DNA from: Burkholderiales bacterium | Lineage (GTDB): Bacteria > Pseudomonadota > Gammaproteobacteria > Burkholderiales > SG8-41 | Length of the DNA stretch: 64,000 nucleotides | Direction of reading: 5' to 3' | Assembly: GCA_019749945.1 (NCBI GenBank) | Contig: JAIEPF010000003.1 | Coordinates: 1 to 64,000, forward strand | Part shown: positions 1 to 9,700 of the stretch, one piece after another | Position numbering within the stretch: position 1 is the first letter of the stretch | Layout of the letters: every line of letters starts with the position of its first letter | The notes under the pieces: generated by a model | Seen by the model: the letters and a program-made list of their open reading frames with translations, nothing else | Databases searched by the model: none | What the model was told of the DNA's origin: nothing | Made by a program: the position numbers and the translations under genes

Positions 1-231
1 CGCGGCATCGCGCGTGCCGCAGTACTGTCGCGCGCCACCATGCGCAACATCCGCCAGAACCTGGTGTTCGCCTTCGGTTACAACGCGCTTGGCATCCCCA
101 TTGCCGCAGGCGTGCTGTATCCGGCTTTCGGGATATTGCTGTCGCCGATATTCGCCGGAGCGGCGATGGCGCTGAGTTCGGTATCGGTCGTGACCAACGC
201 GTTGCGGCTGCGCGGAATACGCTTGTCCTGA
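1..231 (+). CDS. copA: Copper-translocating P-type ATPase, C-terminal fragment
   Basis: The reading frame is open from base 1 and ends at TGA 229-231, so only the last 76 residues are present. They match the end of P1B-type copper ATPases: an N-I-R-Q-N-L segment leading into the final two membrane helices, an F-G-Y-N motif, then [11 protein letters not shown] at the C-terminus. The N-x(6)-Y-N and M-A-x-S-S signatures of the last two helices support Cu+ export. The catalytic domains lie upstream of the window. The tail differs clearly from the CcoI-type ATPase at 27952-30423, so this is probably the general copper exporter; silver specificity cannot be excluded. Confidence 0.85.
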   Translation, partial: RGIARAAVLSRATMRNIRQNLVFAFGYNALGIPIAAGVLYPAFGILLSPIFAGAAMALSSVSVVTNALRLRGIRLS

Positions 232-526
232 AGAGAATCCGGGACCGGAGCCCGGTACAGCACCCCGCCTCTGCCCGCACGTCAGGCAGAAAAACCATCG
301 CTGGATACCACCATGCCCCTGACGCCGGCATGGGAAATGCGGAAAATTGTCCTCATCTGCAAATGACCACGTCCATCTGCAATCCCGATACGACAGGAAA
401 ATTACCTCCTTACGCCGAAATTCCTTTACCCTGATCAATCAATGTTCAACACGGGATGACCGGAGGAAACCCGTGTCGGGAAAACGGCTGTTCTTTTGTT
501 ACCCACCGCCGATCGTCAAGACCGTG

Positions 527-3409
527 ATGTCGTCGCGCACCCTGACGACATGCCCATTTCATGGCCCCCCCTGCCGCAGGCCAGCCGTGAATCAGAACAA
601 GCCAACACGGCAACGCCTCCCGCCAGGCATCGGGATCAACCTCGCGATCATTGCTTTTAATGCGCTGCTGATCGCCGCGGCGTGGATTGCCGTGCTAGAA
701 GTGGCGCGCATCGATCGCGAGGAAACCATCAAAGCCGCGATCGACAGGAACAACAACCTCGCCATCGCATTCGAGCAATACACTGTGCGCACCGTTGAAA
801 GCGCCGACTCCGTGATCCAGTACATGATCCGAGACTACCTGCGCAGTGGCGGAAAACTTGATCTCGACCGGTTTGTCGCGGATTACACTATCAGCGACAA
901 GGCATTTGCCGGCATCGTGCTGGCTGACGAACACGGGAATGTGGCGACCACCGCCCATACGAGCAAACCGGAAAAACCGGTGAATGTGGCGGATCGCGAG
1001 CATTTCAGGGTGCACCTGACGCAAGACACCGGCATGGCATTCGTCGGCAAACCGGTGACCGGCCGTGTCACGGGCAAACCAGTGATTCCGATCACGCGCC
1101 GGATCAACAAGCCTGACGGCAGCTTCGGCGGCGTCGCGATGGTTCTGATCGAGCCTGTCCGGCTCACCGACCTTCAGAATCAGGCCAGGATGAAGGATCT
1201 CGACATCATTACCCTCATTGGTACGGACGGCATCATCCGCGCGCGGCTGAAAGGAACAAGCACCACTGCGGGTGAGGACGTCAGCAAGAGTCCGGTATTC
1301 AAGGCGTATGCCAGCAGTCCCAATGGCCATTATTTTGCCAAAGGCCAGATCGACGGCATAGCCAAGTTTTTCAGTTACCGGACATTGCCGGGGTATCAGT
1401 TGATCTCCCTGGTCGCCTCTGCAGAAAGCGACGTGCTGGCCAATTTTTCCCGCCGGCAGCACTATTATTTCTGGGCCGCGGGGATCACCAGCATTTTGAT
1501 CGCCACCTTCACCGCGCTGCTGATCATCGGCCTGACGCGCCAGCGCCAGGCGGCCGCCAGCGTCGCCCGCAGCCAGGCGCGTTTTCTGGCCACCTTCAAC
1601 CAGGCCGCCGTCGGCATCGCCCATTCCGATCTCGAAGGACGCTGCCTCGAGCTCAATCAGAAGCTGTGTGATATCACCGGTTATACGCGAAACGAGCTGC
1701 TCGGACGAAAATTCACCGATATCACGCACCCTGATGACGTCGCCGCAAGTGACGAGTTTCGCAGGCGAGTGGTTGCTGAATCCAAAGCATTCAACTCCCT
1801 GCAACGGGAAAAACGTTATATCCGCAAGGACGGCTCGATCATCTGGTGCCTGCTCACCACCTCCGCCGTACGCGACGACGCCGGTCATATCGATTACCTC
1901 GCTGCGGTCATCCAGGACATTTCGGAAAGCAAAAAAGCGGAACAGGCGTTGAGGGCGCTCGAGCAGGAACAGCGCCTGCTGGCGCAGCAGGCGGAGGCCG
2001 AGCGTACCCGGCTGGCGGAAGCCCAGGCGGTGGCCAAAATCGGCAGCTGGGAAACCCGATTTCCGGATTTGGCGATGATCTGGTCCGCGGAAACCTATCG
2101 CATTTTTGAAACCGATGCGAACCGTTTCCAGCCGACGCATCCGGCGTTTCTGGCAATCGTGCATCCGGACGATCGCGCCAGTGTGGATGCCACATTTGCA
2201 AATTCGCTCAAGGACCGATTACCCCACAGCATCGAACACCGCATCGTGATGGCCGACGGCCGCGTCAAGATTGTCGAAGAGCGCTGGCGTGTTTTTTTTG
2301 ATGATCAGCAACAACCAGTCCGCGCCGTCGGGACCTGCCAGGACATTACCGACCAAAAGAAAGCCGAACAGGACCGCGCACAGCTCGCCGCCATCGTCGA
2401 ATCCAGCAACGACGCCATCATCAGCCGCAGCCTCGACGGATTCATCATTTCCTGGAACCGGGCCGCCGAACGCATGTTCGGCTGGACGGCGGCTGAGGTC
2501 ATCGGCCAGCGGAGCCGGATCATCACTCCGCCCGACTATTTCAGGAAATTCACCCATGTGCTGCAACGGGTCAAAGAGGGCGAAACCGCAGATCCCTTTG
2601 AAACCGTGCGCATGCGCAAGGACGGCTCGCTTTTTGATGCGCAGGTCTGCCTGTCCGCCGTCAAGGATGACAACGGGCGCGTCATCGCCATTGCCAATAT
2701 CGTGCGTGACATCACCGACCGCAAACTGGCGGAAACCGCGCTGCGCGACCATGCGGCGCAGATGCGCCACCTGTCCTGGCGCCTGAGCGAGGTCGAGGAG
2801 CGGGAGCGCCGCGACATCCACCGCGAACTGCATGACCAGATTGGCGCCAACCTCTCGGCACTCAAGCTCGACCTCAACCTCATCGGCTCCATGCTCGCGG
2901 CAGACGCCCCGCCAACCGTCTGCGACCGGCTGCAGAAGGCACAGCAGTTGACCGGGGAAATCATCGTGCGAATTCGCGACGTGATGGCCGACCTGCGGCC
3001 TCCGGCGCTTGATGATTACGGCTTGCTCGCCGCCCTGCGCAGCTGCGCCCAGCCCTTCGCCATGCGTCTCGGCATCCCGCTGATGGTGGACGGTGACGAT
3101 ATCCAGCCGCGCCTGGTGATCGCCGTTGAAACCGCGCTGTTCCGCATCGCCCAGGAAGCGATCAACAACATCGCCAAACATGCAAAGGCGCGCTACGTCG
3201 GGATCACGATCACCGCAACCGACAGGCGCGTGACCCTGGTCGTGGCGGATGACGGCGTCGGTTTTGATGCCGCGGACCCGCGGCAACCGGGCTGGGGGCT
3301 GCGCACCATGCGCGAACGCGCCCAAGCCATCGCCGCTGATCTGCGCATCGAATCCGCGCCCGGCCGGGGCACCCGGATCATCGTCGATCTGGCGCGGGAG
3401 GCCGCATGA
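527..3409 (+). CDS. Membrane sensor histidine kinase, dCache-like plus three PAS, NarL/DegS type
   Basis: This is a 960-residue kinase that phosphorylates the regulator encoded immediately downstream. Order with this start: helix about 35-58; a periplasmic dCache-like sensor; helix about 312-335; three PAS domains (about 350-745), each ending in a D-I-(S/T)-(E/D)-x-K linker; a HisKA_3 dimerisation domain with phospho-accepting His769 in the H-R-E-L-H-D-Q box; and an HATPase_c domain with E-A-I-N-N and D-D-G-V-G-F motifs. The frame is open from a TTG at 347, but residues before 527 look non-coding in composition. ATG 527 or GTG 587 are better starts. The stop overlaps the next gene by four bases (ATGA), which implies translational coupling. 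The ligand is unknown. Confidence 0.85.
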   Translation: MSSRTLTTCPFHGPPCRRPAVNQNKPTRQRLPPGIGINLAIIAFNALLIAAAWIAVLEVARIDREETIKAAIDRNNNLAIAFEQYTVRTVESADSVIQYMIRDYLRSGGKLDLDRFVADYTISDKAFAGIVLADEHGNVATTAHTSKPEKPVNVADREHFRVHLTQDTGMAFVGKPVTGRVTGKPVIPITRRINKPDGSFGGVAMVLIEPVRLTDLQNQARMKDLDIITLIGTDGIIRARLKGTSTTAGEDVSKSPVFKAYASSPNGHYFAKGQIDGIAKFFSYRTLPGYQLISLVASAESDVLANFSRRQHYYFWAAGITSILIATFTALLIIGLTRQRQAAASVARSQARFLATFNQAAVGIAHSDLEGRCLELNQKLCDITGYTRNELLGRKFTDITHPDDVAASDEFRRRVVAESKAFNSLQREKRYIRKDGSIIWCLLTTSAVRDDAGHIDYLAAVIQDISESKKAEQALRALEQEQRLLAQQAEAERTRLAEAQAVAKIGSWETRFPDLAMIWSAETYRIFETDANRFQPTHPAFLAIVHPDDRASVDATFANSLKDRLPHSIEHRIVMADGRVKIVEERWRVFFDDQQQPVRAVGTCQDITDQKKAEQDRAQLAAIVESSNDAIISRSLDGFIISWNRAAERMFGWTAAEVIGQRSRIITPPDYFRKFTHVLQRVKEGETADPFETVRMRKDGSLFDAQVCLSAVKDDNGRVIAIANIVRDITDRKLAETALRDHAAQMRHLSWRLSEVEERERRDIHRELHDQIGANLSALKLDLNLIGSMLAADAPPTVCDRLQKAQQLTGEIIVRIRDVMADLRPPALDDYGLLAALRSCAQPFAMRLGIPLMVDGDDIQPRLVIAVETALFRIAQEAINNIAKHAKARYVGITITATDRRVTLVVADDGVGFDAADPRQPGWGLRTMRERAQAIAADLRIESAPGRGTRIIVDLAREAA

Positions 3410-4047
3410 CGATCCGCGTGCTGCTCGCCGACGACCACGCGGTGATGCGGGATGGCCTGCAGGCTTTGCTGAAAATGGCGCCGGACATCGCCGTCATCGG
3501 CTCGGTCGGCAACGGCCGCGAGGCGGTCCGCCTTGCGGCCGGGCTTCGGCCCGACGTGGTGATCATGGATGTCACGATGGCGGAGCTGAACGGCATCGAA
3601 GCGACCGGGCTGCTGCGCGCCAGGCATCCGGAAATCCGCGTGGTGATGCTGTCGATGCATTCGAGTTCGGAGCATGTCTACCGCGCATTCAATGCCGGCG
3701 CAGTAGGCTACCTGCTCAAGGAATCTGCGGGAGATGAAATTGTGGCGGCGGTGCGCGCCGCGCACTCCGGGCGGCAGTACATCAGCGGCGAACTGCAAAC
3801 CATGGAGCGCCGGTCGGCTCCGCGTACGGGCGGCACCGGGCCGCTGGCGAGCCTCAGCACGCGCGAACGCCAGGTGCTGCAGCTGGTGGTCGAAGGCCGC
3901 GCCAGCGCCGAAATCGCGGCATTGATCCACCTCTCGCCCAAAAGCGTCGATACCTACCGCAGCCGGCTGATGAAAAAGCTCGGCATCGCCGACGTCACGG
4001 GCCTCGTCAAATTCGCGATCCAGCACGGGCTGACGCCGGCGGGCTGA
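3406..4047 (+). CDS. Response regulator, NarL/FixJ family
   Basis: A 213-residue two-domain regulator and the cognate partner of the kinase it overlaps by four bases. The receiver (about 1-120) has the D-D acidic pair near the N-terminus, the phospho-acceptor Asp in V-V-I-M-D-V-T-M and the conserved Lys in Y-L-L-K-E. The C-terminal LuxR-type helix-turn-helix (about 145-210) carries T-x-R-E-R-x-V-L and S-x-K-S-V-D-T-Y-R-x-R. It should bind DNA and control transcription once phosphorylated. Targets cannot be read from the window; the island downstream is an obvious candidate. Confidence 0.92.
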   Translation: MTIRVLLADDHAVMRDGLQALLKMAPDIAVIGSVGNGREAVRLAAGLRPDVVIMDVTMAELNGIEATGLLRARHPEIRVVMLSMHSSSEHVYRAFNAGAVGYLLKESAGDEIVAAVRAAHSGRQYISGELQTMERRSAPRTGGTGPLASLSTRERQVLQLVVEGRASAEIAALIHLSPKSVDTYRSRLMKKLGIADVTGLVKFAIQHGLTPAG

Positions 4048-4122
4048 AACAACCCTGAGTTCTATTGCTGCAACCCATGGCGGCTTGATGCCGCACGGTC
4101 ATCAAAAGCCCGCGAAAATATC

Positions 4123-4152
4123 ATAAGTATCTGTTTTTATTTATTTTTATTT
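4123..4152 (+). repeat. AT-rich boundary element (divergent copy)
   Basis: Core TAAGTATCTGTTT at 4124-4136 followed by a T/A-rich tract, in the 242-base gap between the NarL-type regulator and the next receiver gene. It has two mismatches to the IHF consensus on the other strand and is the weakest member of the family described in the findings. I see no other signal in this gap. Confidence 0.4.
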
Positions 4153-4289
4153 CACCTTCTCTGTCCTGCTCTCCCGACAGACCGCACTGCAGCAACTCCG
4201 TAGAGTGCAGCCTGAACAAAGGTATTTGGAGACGCCCCTTACGGACACCCGGCAGCACCCGCAAACCAACGCATGCAACGGAAACAAAA

Positions 4290-4679
4290 ATGCTCATCGT
4301 CGAAGATCAGGATTACATGCGCCGCATGCTGCGCGAATTCCTGCAGGCGGCCTACCCCGACAAAAACATCCTCGAAGCCGGTGACGGCCGCAGCGCCATG
4401 GCCTTGTGCAGTGAGCGCCGCCCCCGGGTGGTGCTGATGGACATCAGGCTGCCCGACGCCAACGGCATCGAACTGACGGCGAAGATCAAGGACATGCTGC
4501 CCGGGACCGCCGTCATCATCGTTTCCAGCCTCAGCGGCAGCCCTTACACCGAGCGCGCACAGGCCGCGGGAGCCACCGCCTTCGTCGCCAAGGAAAACAT
4601 CCATCGCGATCTGCTGCCGGCGATCAGCGCCGCGCTGCAACCGGATCAGCCGGAAGATCAACGGGACCGTGGCGCGTAA
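4290..4679 (+). CDS. Stand-alone receiver-domain response regulator (CheY-like)
   Basis: A 129-residue single receiver domain with no output domain. It keeps the acidic pair (V-E-D near the N-terminus), the phospho-acceptor Asp in V-V-L-M-D-I-R-L-P, the Ser of the S-S switch position and the Lys of F-V-A-K-E. It probably acts as a phosphate shuttle or by protein contact. The ATG at 4290 is preceded by an A-rich stretch rather than a clear ribosome binding site. It lies just before a histidine kinase gene, the likely donor or target partner. Confidence 0.85.
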   Translation: MLIVEDQDYMRRMLREFLQAAYPDKNILEAGDGRSAMALCSERRPRVVLMDIRLPDANGIELTAKIKDMLPGTAVIIVSSLSGSPYTERAQAAGATAFVAKENIHRDLLPAISAALQPDQPEDQRDRGA

Positions 4680-4698
4680 ATGCAATTTGAATGAACCA

Positions 4699-6246
4699 AT
4701 GTCCGCCATGAAATCAGCTGCAGCCTCCCACCCGCCGCGGGATCCGTCCTCCACGCCGCACTCCGCAGCCGCGCACGCGACGGACGACAGTCAGACAACC
4801 ATGCACCGGCTGAATGACGAGCGGCTGACACTCGCCGGGTTTGTCGTGGCCCTGGTCGTCATGGCGGCGCTCTCGGCGCTGTTGCTGAATCAGGCGCAGA
4901 TGTTTAGCGATTCCGCCAGCCGCTCCACGCACAGCCAAGCTGTCATGCAAAGCCTGGAAGAGTTGCGCGCAACTTTTTCAAGCGCAGAAGCCAGCCATCA
5001 CGGCTATCTCATCACCGGCAGTGCGGTTGCGTTGAAAAACTATCAACTGGCGCGGGCGGGCATCGATGCCGATCTTGCACTCGTCAGCGGACTGATCGCC
5101 GGGGATACACGACAGTCCACCTCGGCCGCGGCACTGGCGAAGCAGATCGCCGCCAGAATGACCACGCTCGAACAGATCAACCACGCATACCGGCTGAACG
5201 GTTTTGCATCGGCAAAAACGCTGATCGCGGCCGATATCGACCACCAGTTGACCAAACGCATCCACCTGCGCATCAACGAAATGGGCGTCGTCGAACAGCT
5301 TGTGCTGCGCGCCCACGATCAGCAGCAGCAAGTCGCCAAGCTGCACTTGCAAAAAAGCACCGTGGCGCTCGCCATTGTTTTGCTCACCGTACTTTCCCTG
5401 ATTTACATCAAGGTTCGCAGCAGCGCCAAAGCCGCGCGCCTCGCCCGGGAGCAACTGGCCCAGCTCAATGCCACCCTGGGAATCAGGGTCGCCGAACGCA
5501 CACGGGAACTCGAACACCGGACCGCCGATCTGGAAGAAAAATCCGCGCAACTCGAATCCTTCAGCTACTCGGTATCGCACGACCTGCGCGCGCCGCTGCG
5601 TGCCATCAGCGGTTTTTCGCAGATTCTGGCACGCCGCCATCGCAACGAGCTGAGCGAAGAGGGCCGGCATTTCCTCGACAACGTCTTAGAGGCCAGCGTA
5701 TACATGGGACGGCTGATCGACGATCTGCTGAGTTATTCACGTCTCGGCCGCAAGGCCGTTGCGCTGAAACCGGTGGCAATGGGACAGGTCCTGCACAACA
5801 TCCGCAACACCCTGCAAGCACGCATCGTCGAGACCGGCGCCTCGCTGCACATTCCCGATGACCTGCCGGCGGTGACGGGCGACCACACGCTGCTGACGCA
5901 GATTTTCACCAATCTGATCGACAACGCCCTGAACTACCGCAAGCCCGATGTACCGGCACAGTTGTCCCTGCAGTGGCGCGACGCCGGCGACGGACAGGTG
6001 GTCATCAGCGTCGCCGACAACGGCATCGGCATCGCGGCGGAACACTTCGAGAAAATCTTCAGCGTGTTCCAGCGCCTGCACAGCCAGGATGAATATCCCG
6101 GCACCGGCATCGGCCTCGCCGTGGTGCAGAGGTCGGTCGGCATGCTGGGCGGCAAGATCTGGCTGGAGTCCACACCCGGCAGTGGCAGCACGTTTCACGT
6201 GCAACTGCCGGCGGCGCAGCCAAAAACAGATAAGTTATTGTTTTAA
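4699..6246 (+). CDS. Sensor histidine kinase with CHASE3-like periplasmic domain
   Basis: A 515-residue membrane kinase. Helix about 45-65, then an all-alpha periplasmic domain of about 150 residues resembling CHASE3 (E-x-S-x-x-G-Y-L-I-T-G near its start), helix about 221-240, a short coiled coil, a HisKA domain with His294 in S-V-S-H-D-L-R-A-P-L-R, and an HATPase_c domain with N-L-I-D-N-A-L-N-Y, D-N-G-I-G-I and G-T-G-I-G-L-A. The kinase core resembles the phytochrome/Cph1 subgroup, whose partners are usually small Rcp1-like receivers, and one follows directly. The frame opens at a GTG (4669) that overlaps the previous gene; ATG 4699 is preferred. The last codons lie inside an AT-rich repeat element. 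Confidence 0.88.
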   Translation: MSAMKSAAASHPPRDPSSTPHSAAAHATDDSQTTMHRLNDERLTLAGFVVALVVMAALSALLLNQAQMFSDSASRSTHSQAVMQSLEELRATFSSAEASHHGYLITGSAVALKNYQLARAGIDADLALVSGLIAGDTRQSTSAAALAKQIAARMTTLEQINHAYRLNGFASAKTLIAADIDHQLTKRIHLRINEMGVVEQLVLRAHDQQQQVAKLHLQKSTVALAIVLLTVLSLIYIKVRSSAKAARLAREQLAQLNATLGIRVAERTRELEHRTADLEEKSAQLESFSYSVSHDLRAPLRAISGFSQILARRHRNELSEEGRHFLDNVLEASVYMGRLIDDLLSYSRLGRKAVALKPVAMGQVLHNIRNTLQARIVETGASLHIPDDLPAVTGDHTLLTQIFTNLIDNALNYRKPDVPAQLSLQWRDAGDGQVVISVADNGIGIAAEHFEKIFSVFQRLHSQDEYPGTGIGLAVVQRSVGMLGGKIWLESTPGSGSTFHVQLPAAQPKTDKLLF

Positions 6247-6262
6247 TTAATATTTTACAATA
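6231..6262 (+). repeat. AT-rich boundary element
   Basis: Core TAAGTTATTGTTT at 6231-6243, then an A/T tract to about 6262. It contains the last four sense codons and TAA stop of the upstream kinase gene and sits 24 bases before the next gene. The reverse strand matches the IHF consensus with one mismatch. Confidence 0.65.
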
Positions 6263-6285
6263 AAACACAAACAGACAGAAAAGCC

Positions 6286-6732
6286 ATGACCCGCACCAGA
6301 CCCGCCCACATTCTTCTCATCGAAGACAACCGCATGGACATCGAGCTGACGCTGGACGCGTTCCGCGAGCACCGGCTGAACAACGAAATCCATGTCGCCC
6401 CCGGCGGCATGGAAGGGCTGGACTATCTGCTCGGTCAAGGTGAATTCGCTGATCGTGAAAAATTTCCGCTGCCCGACCTGATCCTGCTCGACCTCAAGAT
6501 GCCGGTCATCGACGGCCACGAAGTGCTGTGGCAGATCAAACAAATACCCACACTGAAACGCATCCCGATCGTCGTTCTGTCGTCTTCAAAAGAAGAAGGC
6601 GACTGCGCGCTGACTTACGACAACGGCGCCAACAGCTATCTGGTCAAACCGGTCTCCTTTGACGGTTTTCTCGATGTTGTGCACCAGATCGACAGCTACT
6701 GGCTGTCCCTCAACGTTCCGCCGCCGCTGTGA
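6286..6732 (+). CDS. Rcp1-like single-domain response regulator
   Basis: A 148-residue receiver-only protein of the Rcp1 group. It has I-E-D-N at the start, an extended loop before the phospho-acceptor Asp in D-L-I-L-L-D-L-K-M-P, the V-L-S-S-S switch Ser and the Lys of Y-L-V-K-P. Rcp1-type proteins accept phosphate from phytochrome-like kinases such as the one 39 bases upstream. Its stop shares bases with the GTG start of the next gene (GTGA), so it is probably translated together with the large c-di-GMP protein and may act in the same relay. Confidence 0.88.
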   Translation: MTRTRPAHILLIEDNRMDIELTLDAFREHRLNNEIHVAPGGMEGLDYLLGQGEFADREKFPLPDLILLDLKMPVIDGHEVLWQIKQIPTLKRIPIVVLSSSKEEGDCALTYDNGANSYLVKPVSFDGFLDVVHQIDSYWLSLNVPPPL

Positions 6733-9700
6733 ACGCCCCGGACATCACAGCATCGTTACGCGCCCTGATCGTCGAGGACAACCTCGCCGACGCCGAACTC
6801 ATCGTCGAGCAATTCCGGCTGGCCGGTTACGATCCGGATTACAAGCGGGTCGAAACCGAAGCGGAATTCCTGGCGGCACTCGACACTGCACCCGAAGTCA
6901 TACTCTGTGACTACACACTGCCTCGCTTCAGCGGCTTGCGTGCGCTGGCGCTGCTGCACGAGCGCAGTCTCGACATCCCCTTCATCCTTGTATCCGGCAC
7001 TGTTGGCGAGGATCTTGCGGTGGACGCGATGGTCGCCGGAGCTCGCGATTATGTGCTCAAGGACAGGCTGACACGGCTGGTGCCGGCCGTGCAGCGCGAA
7101 CTGCGGGCCTGCGTCCTGCGTCACGAAGAACGCCGTCTGCGGGCTGCGCTGGATGAAAGCGAGCGCAAGTCCCGCGCAACCTTCAATCAGGCCGCGGTCG
7201 GTATCGTGCGTGCCGACCTCGACCGCAACATCCTTGATGCCAATCAGAAATTCTGCGAATTGACGGGTTATAACCGCGATGAGCTGCTGTGCATGACGGT
7301 CCTTCAGATCAGCCATCCTGAAGACCGCGGCCAGGACACCAGGCTGCGCGCACAACTCCTCGCCGGTGAATTCGACCATTTCCGCTCTGAAAAACGTTAC
7401 CTGCGCAAGGACGGGGACATCATTTGGGTCAGACGCACCACATCGCTGGCACGGGATGCGGCGGCTGAAGAACCCCACTACATCATCGTCGTCGAGGACA
7501 TCACCGATCGCAAAGCCACAGAGGAAAGCTACCGCGCGACCTTTGAACGCGCGCCGGTCGGCATCATGCACAGCAGCCTCGACAGCCACATCCTGCACGC
7601 GAATCCCAAGCTGTGTGAAATTCTCGGTTATGTACGAGAAGAACTGCTGACAATGACCCTCGCAGACATCATCCCGCCTGATCACCAGGGCATTGAACAG
7701 GCAAAATTTCTAGCTCCGATATTGACCGGAAAGATCAAGCACTTCTCGTCGGAACGCCCGTTTCTCCGCAAGGACGGCACCATCATCTGGGTCAACCGCC
7801 ATATTTCGCTGGTCAGGGATGCCGCCGGCCAACCGCTTTATTTCCTGCGCACCATCGAAGACATCACCGAACGCAAGCGCACCGAAAATGCGCTGCTGGA
7901 ATCCGAACGGTTTGCAAAATCGACGATAGACGCCCTGTCCGAGCACCTGTGCGTACTCGATGACAGCGGCACCATCATCGCGGTCAACAAGGCATGGCGT
8001 GAATTTGCATTGGCCAACGGCGTCAAAGACTATGGCCATGTCGCTGAAGGTGCAAACTACCTGGCCGCGTGTGAAGCGGGGCGCGGAAGCATCGGTAATC
8101 AGGGCCCGGAATTTGCCGCGGGCATCCGCGCCGTGCTGGGTGGTGAACGGGAAGAGTTCACCCTCGAATATCCCTGTCATTCGCCCGCCGAACAGCGCTG
8201 GTTTTCCGGAAAGGTGACGCTTTTCCACGGCACGGGGCCGCGGCGCGTCGTAGTCACGCATGAGGACATAAGCAAGCGCAAGGAAGCACAGGCGGCGCTG
8301 ATTGAAAGCGACGAAAAATTCCGCGAACTGACCCGCAACATTCCTCAGGTGTTCTGGATAACCGACGCTGCGCAGAGATCGACGATTTACGCCAGCCCGG
8401 CCTATGAAACGATTTCCGGCCGGCCTCTGTCCGAACTCGAATCCGAACCGCAATCATGGCTGAAAACCGTACATGATGAAGATCGTGAGCGCGTGAAATC
8501 CGCCAGAAAGGAGCGCGCGCTGTTCGGCACCTACAACATCGAGTACCGCATGGTGCACACCGACGGCAGCCTGCGCTGGATCCACGACCGTGCGTTTCCG
8601 GTGAAAAATGCAGAAAACAGGGTCTACCGCATCGCCGGCATCGCCGAGGACATCACCGAGCGCAAGCAGACACAGGAACAGCTCGCGCATCTCGCGCACT
8701 ACGACAGCCTGACGGGGCTGCCCAACCGGGTGCTGTTCAACGACCGTCTGCGCCAGGCTGTGGCCCAGGCCCGGCGCAATCACTGGATCGTCGGCGTGCT
8801 GTTTCTCGATCTGGACCGCTTCAAACTGGTCAACGACACCCTGGGCCATGCCAGCGGCGACCTGCTGCTGAAACATGCCGCTGCCAGGCTCAGCGAATGT
8901 CTGCGCCCCACCGACACCGTGGGCCGGCTGAGCGGCGATGAATTCGCTGTGATCCTGTCCGAACTTGCCGAAGCACAGAATGCCGGTTATGTCGCGCAGA
9001 AAATCCTCGACGCCCTCGCCGCCCCGTTCAATCTCGAAGGCAGTGAAGTGTTCGTGACCGCCAGCATCGGCATTACCCTCTACCCCTCGGACAGCGAAAG
9101 CATCGACACACTGATCCGCGATGCCGACGCCGCGATGTACGGCGCCAAGGCGGCGGGCCGCAACAACTACCAGTACTACACCGCCGCGATGAATGTGCGG
9201 GCACTGGAAAAACTGCGTCTTGAGACCGGAATCCGCCGCGCTCTCGAACGCAAAGAACTGCTGCTGCACTACCAACCCAAAGTCGATATCGCCAGCGGCA
9301 ACATCTCCGGTCTGGAGGCCCTGCTGCGCTGGCAATCTCCGGAACATGGTCTGGTGTCACCCGCGCAATTCATCCCGCTGCTCGAGGAAACCGGCTTGAT
9401 CGTGCCGGTCGGTGAATGGGTCACGCGGGCGGTTTGCACGCAACTGCAGGCGTGGCGCAAGGCCGGCGTGAAACCGGTACCGGTGGCAATCAACCTGTCG
9501 GCGCGCCAGCTGCGGCAACAGGGTTATGCCGAAGTGCTGGACCAGGCGATGCGGGATTTCGATGTCGATCCCGAACTGATCCGTATCGAAATCACCGAGA
9601 GCTCGCTGATGGAAAACCCGGAAGAAGCCATCATCGTGCTGCAGGAACTCAAGGCTCTGGGCATCCGCCTCGAAGCCGATGATTTCGGCACCGGGTACTC

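Noticed and set aside
695..2164. Long open frame on the reverse strand inside the first kinase gene
   Set aside because: Its translation is Arg/Gly/Asp-rich without domains. It is a GC-bias shadow of a well-supported + strand gene. The same applies to long antisense frames at 40298-41842, 42356-43387, 51653-54558 and 55423-57672.
4083..4104. TTGAT...ATCAA near 4083 as an FNR box
   Set aside because: The half-sites are about 11 bases apart instead of 4.
8931..8945. S-G-D-E-F taken as a dead GGDEF site
   Set aside because: SGDEF variants are known to be active and the inhibitory RxxD site is kept, so loss of activity should not be assumed. Same for the paralogue at 14035.
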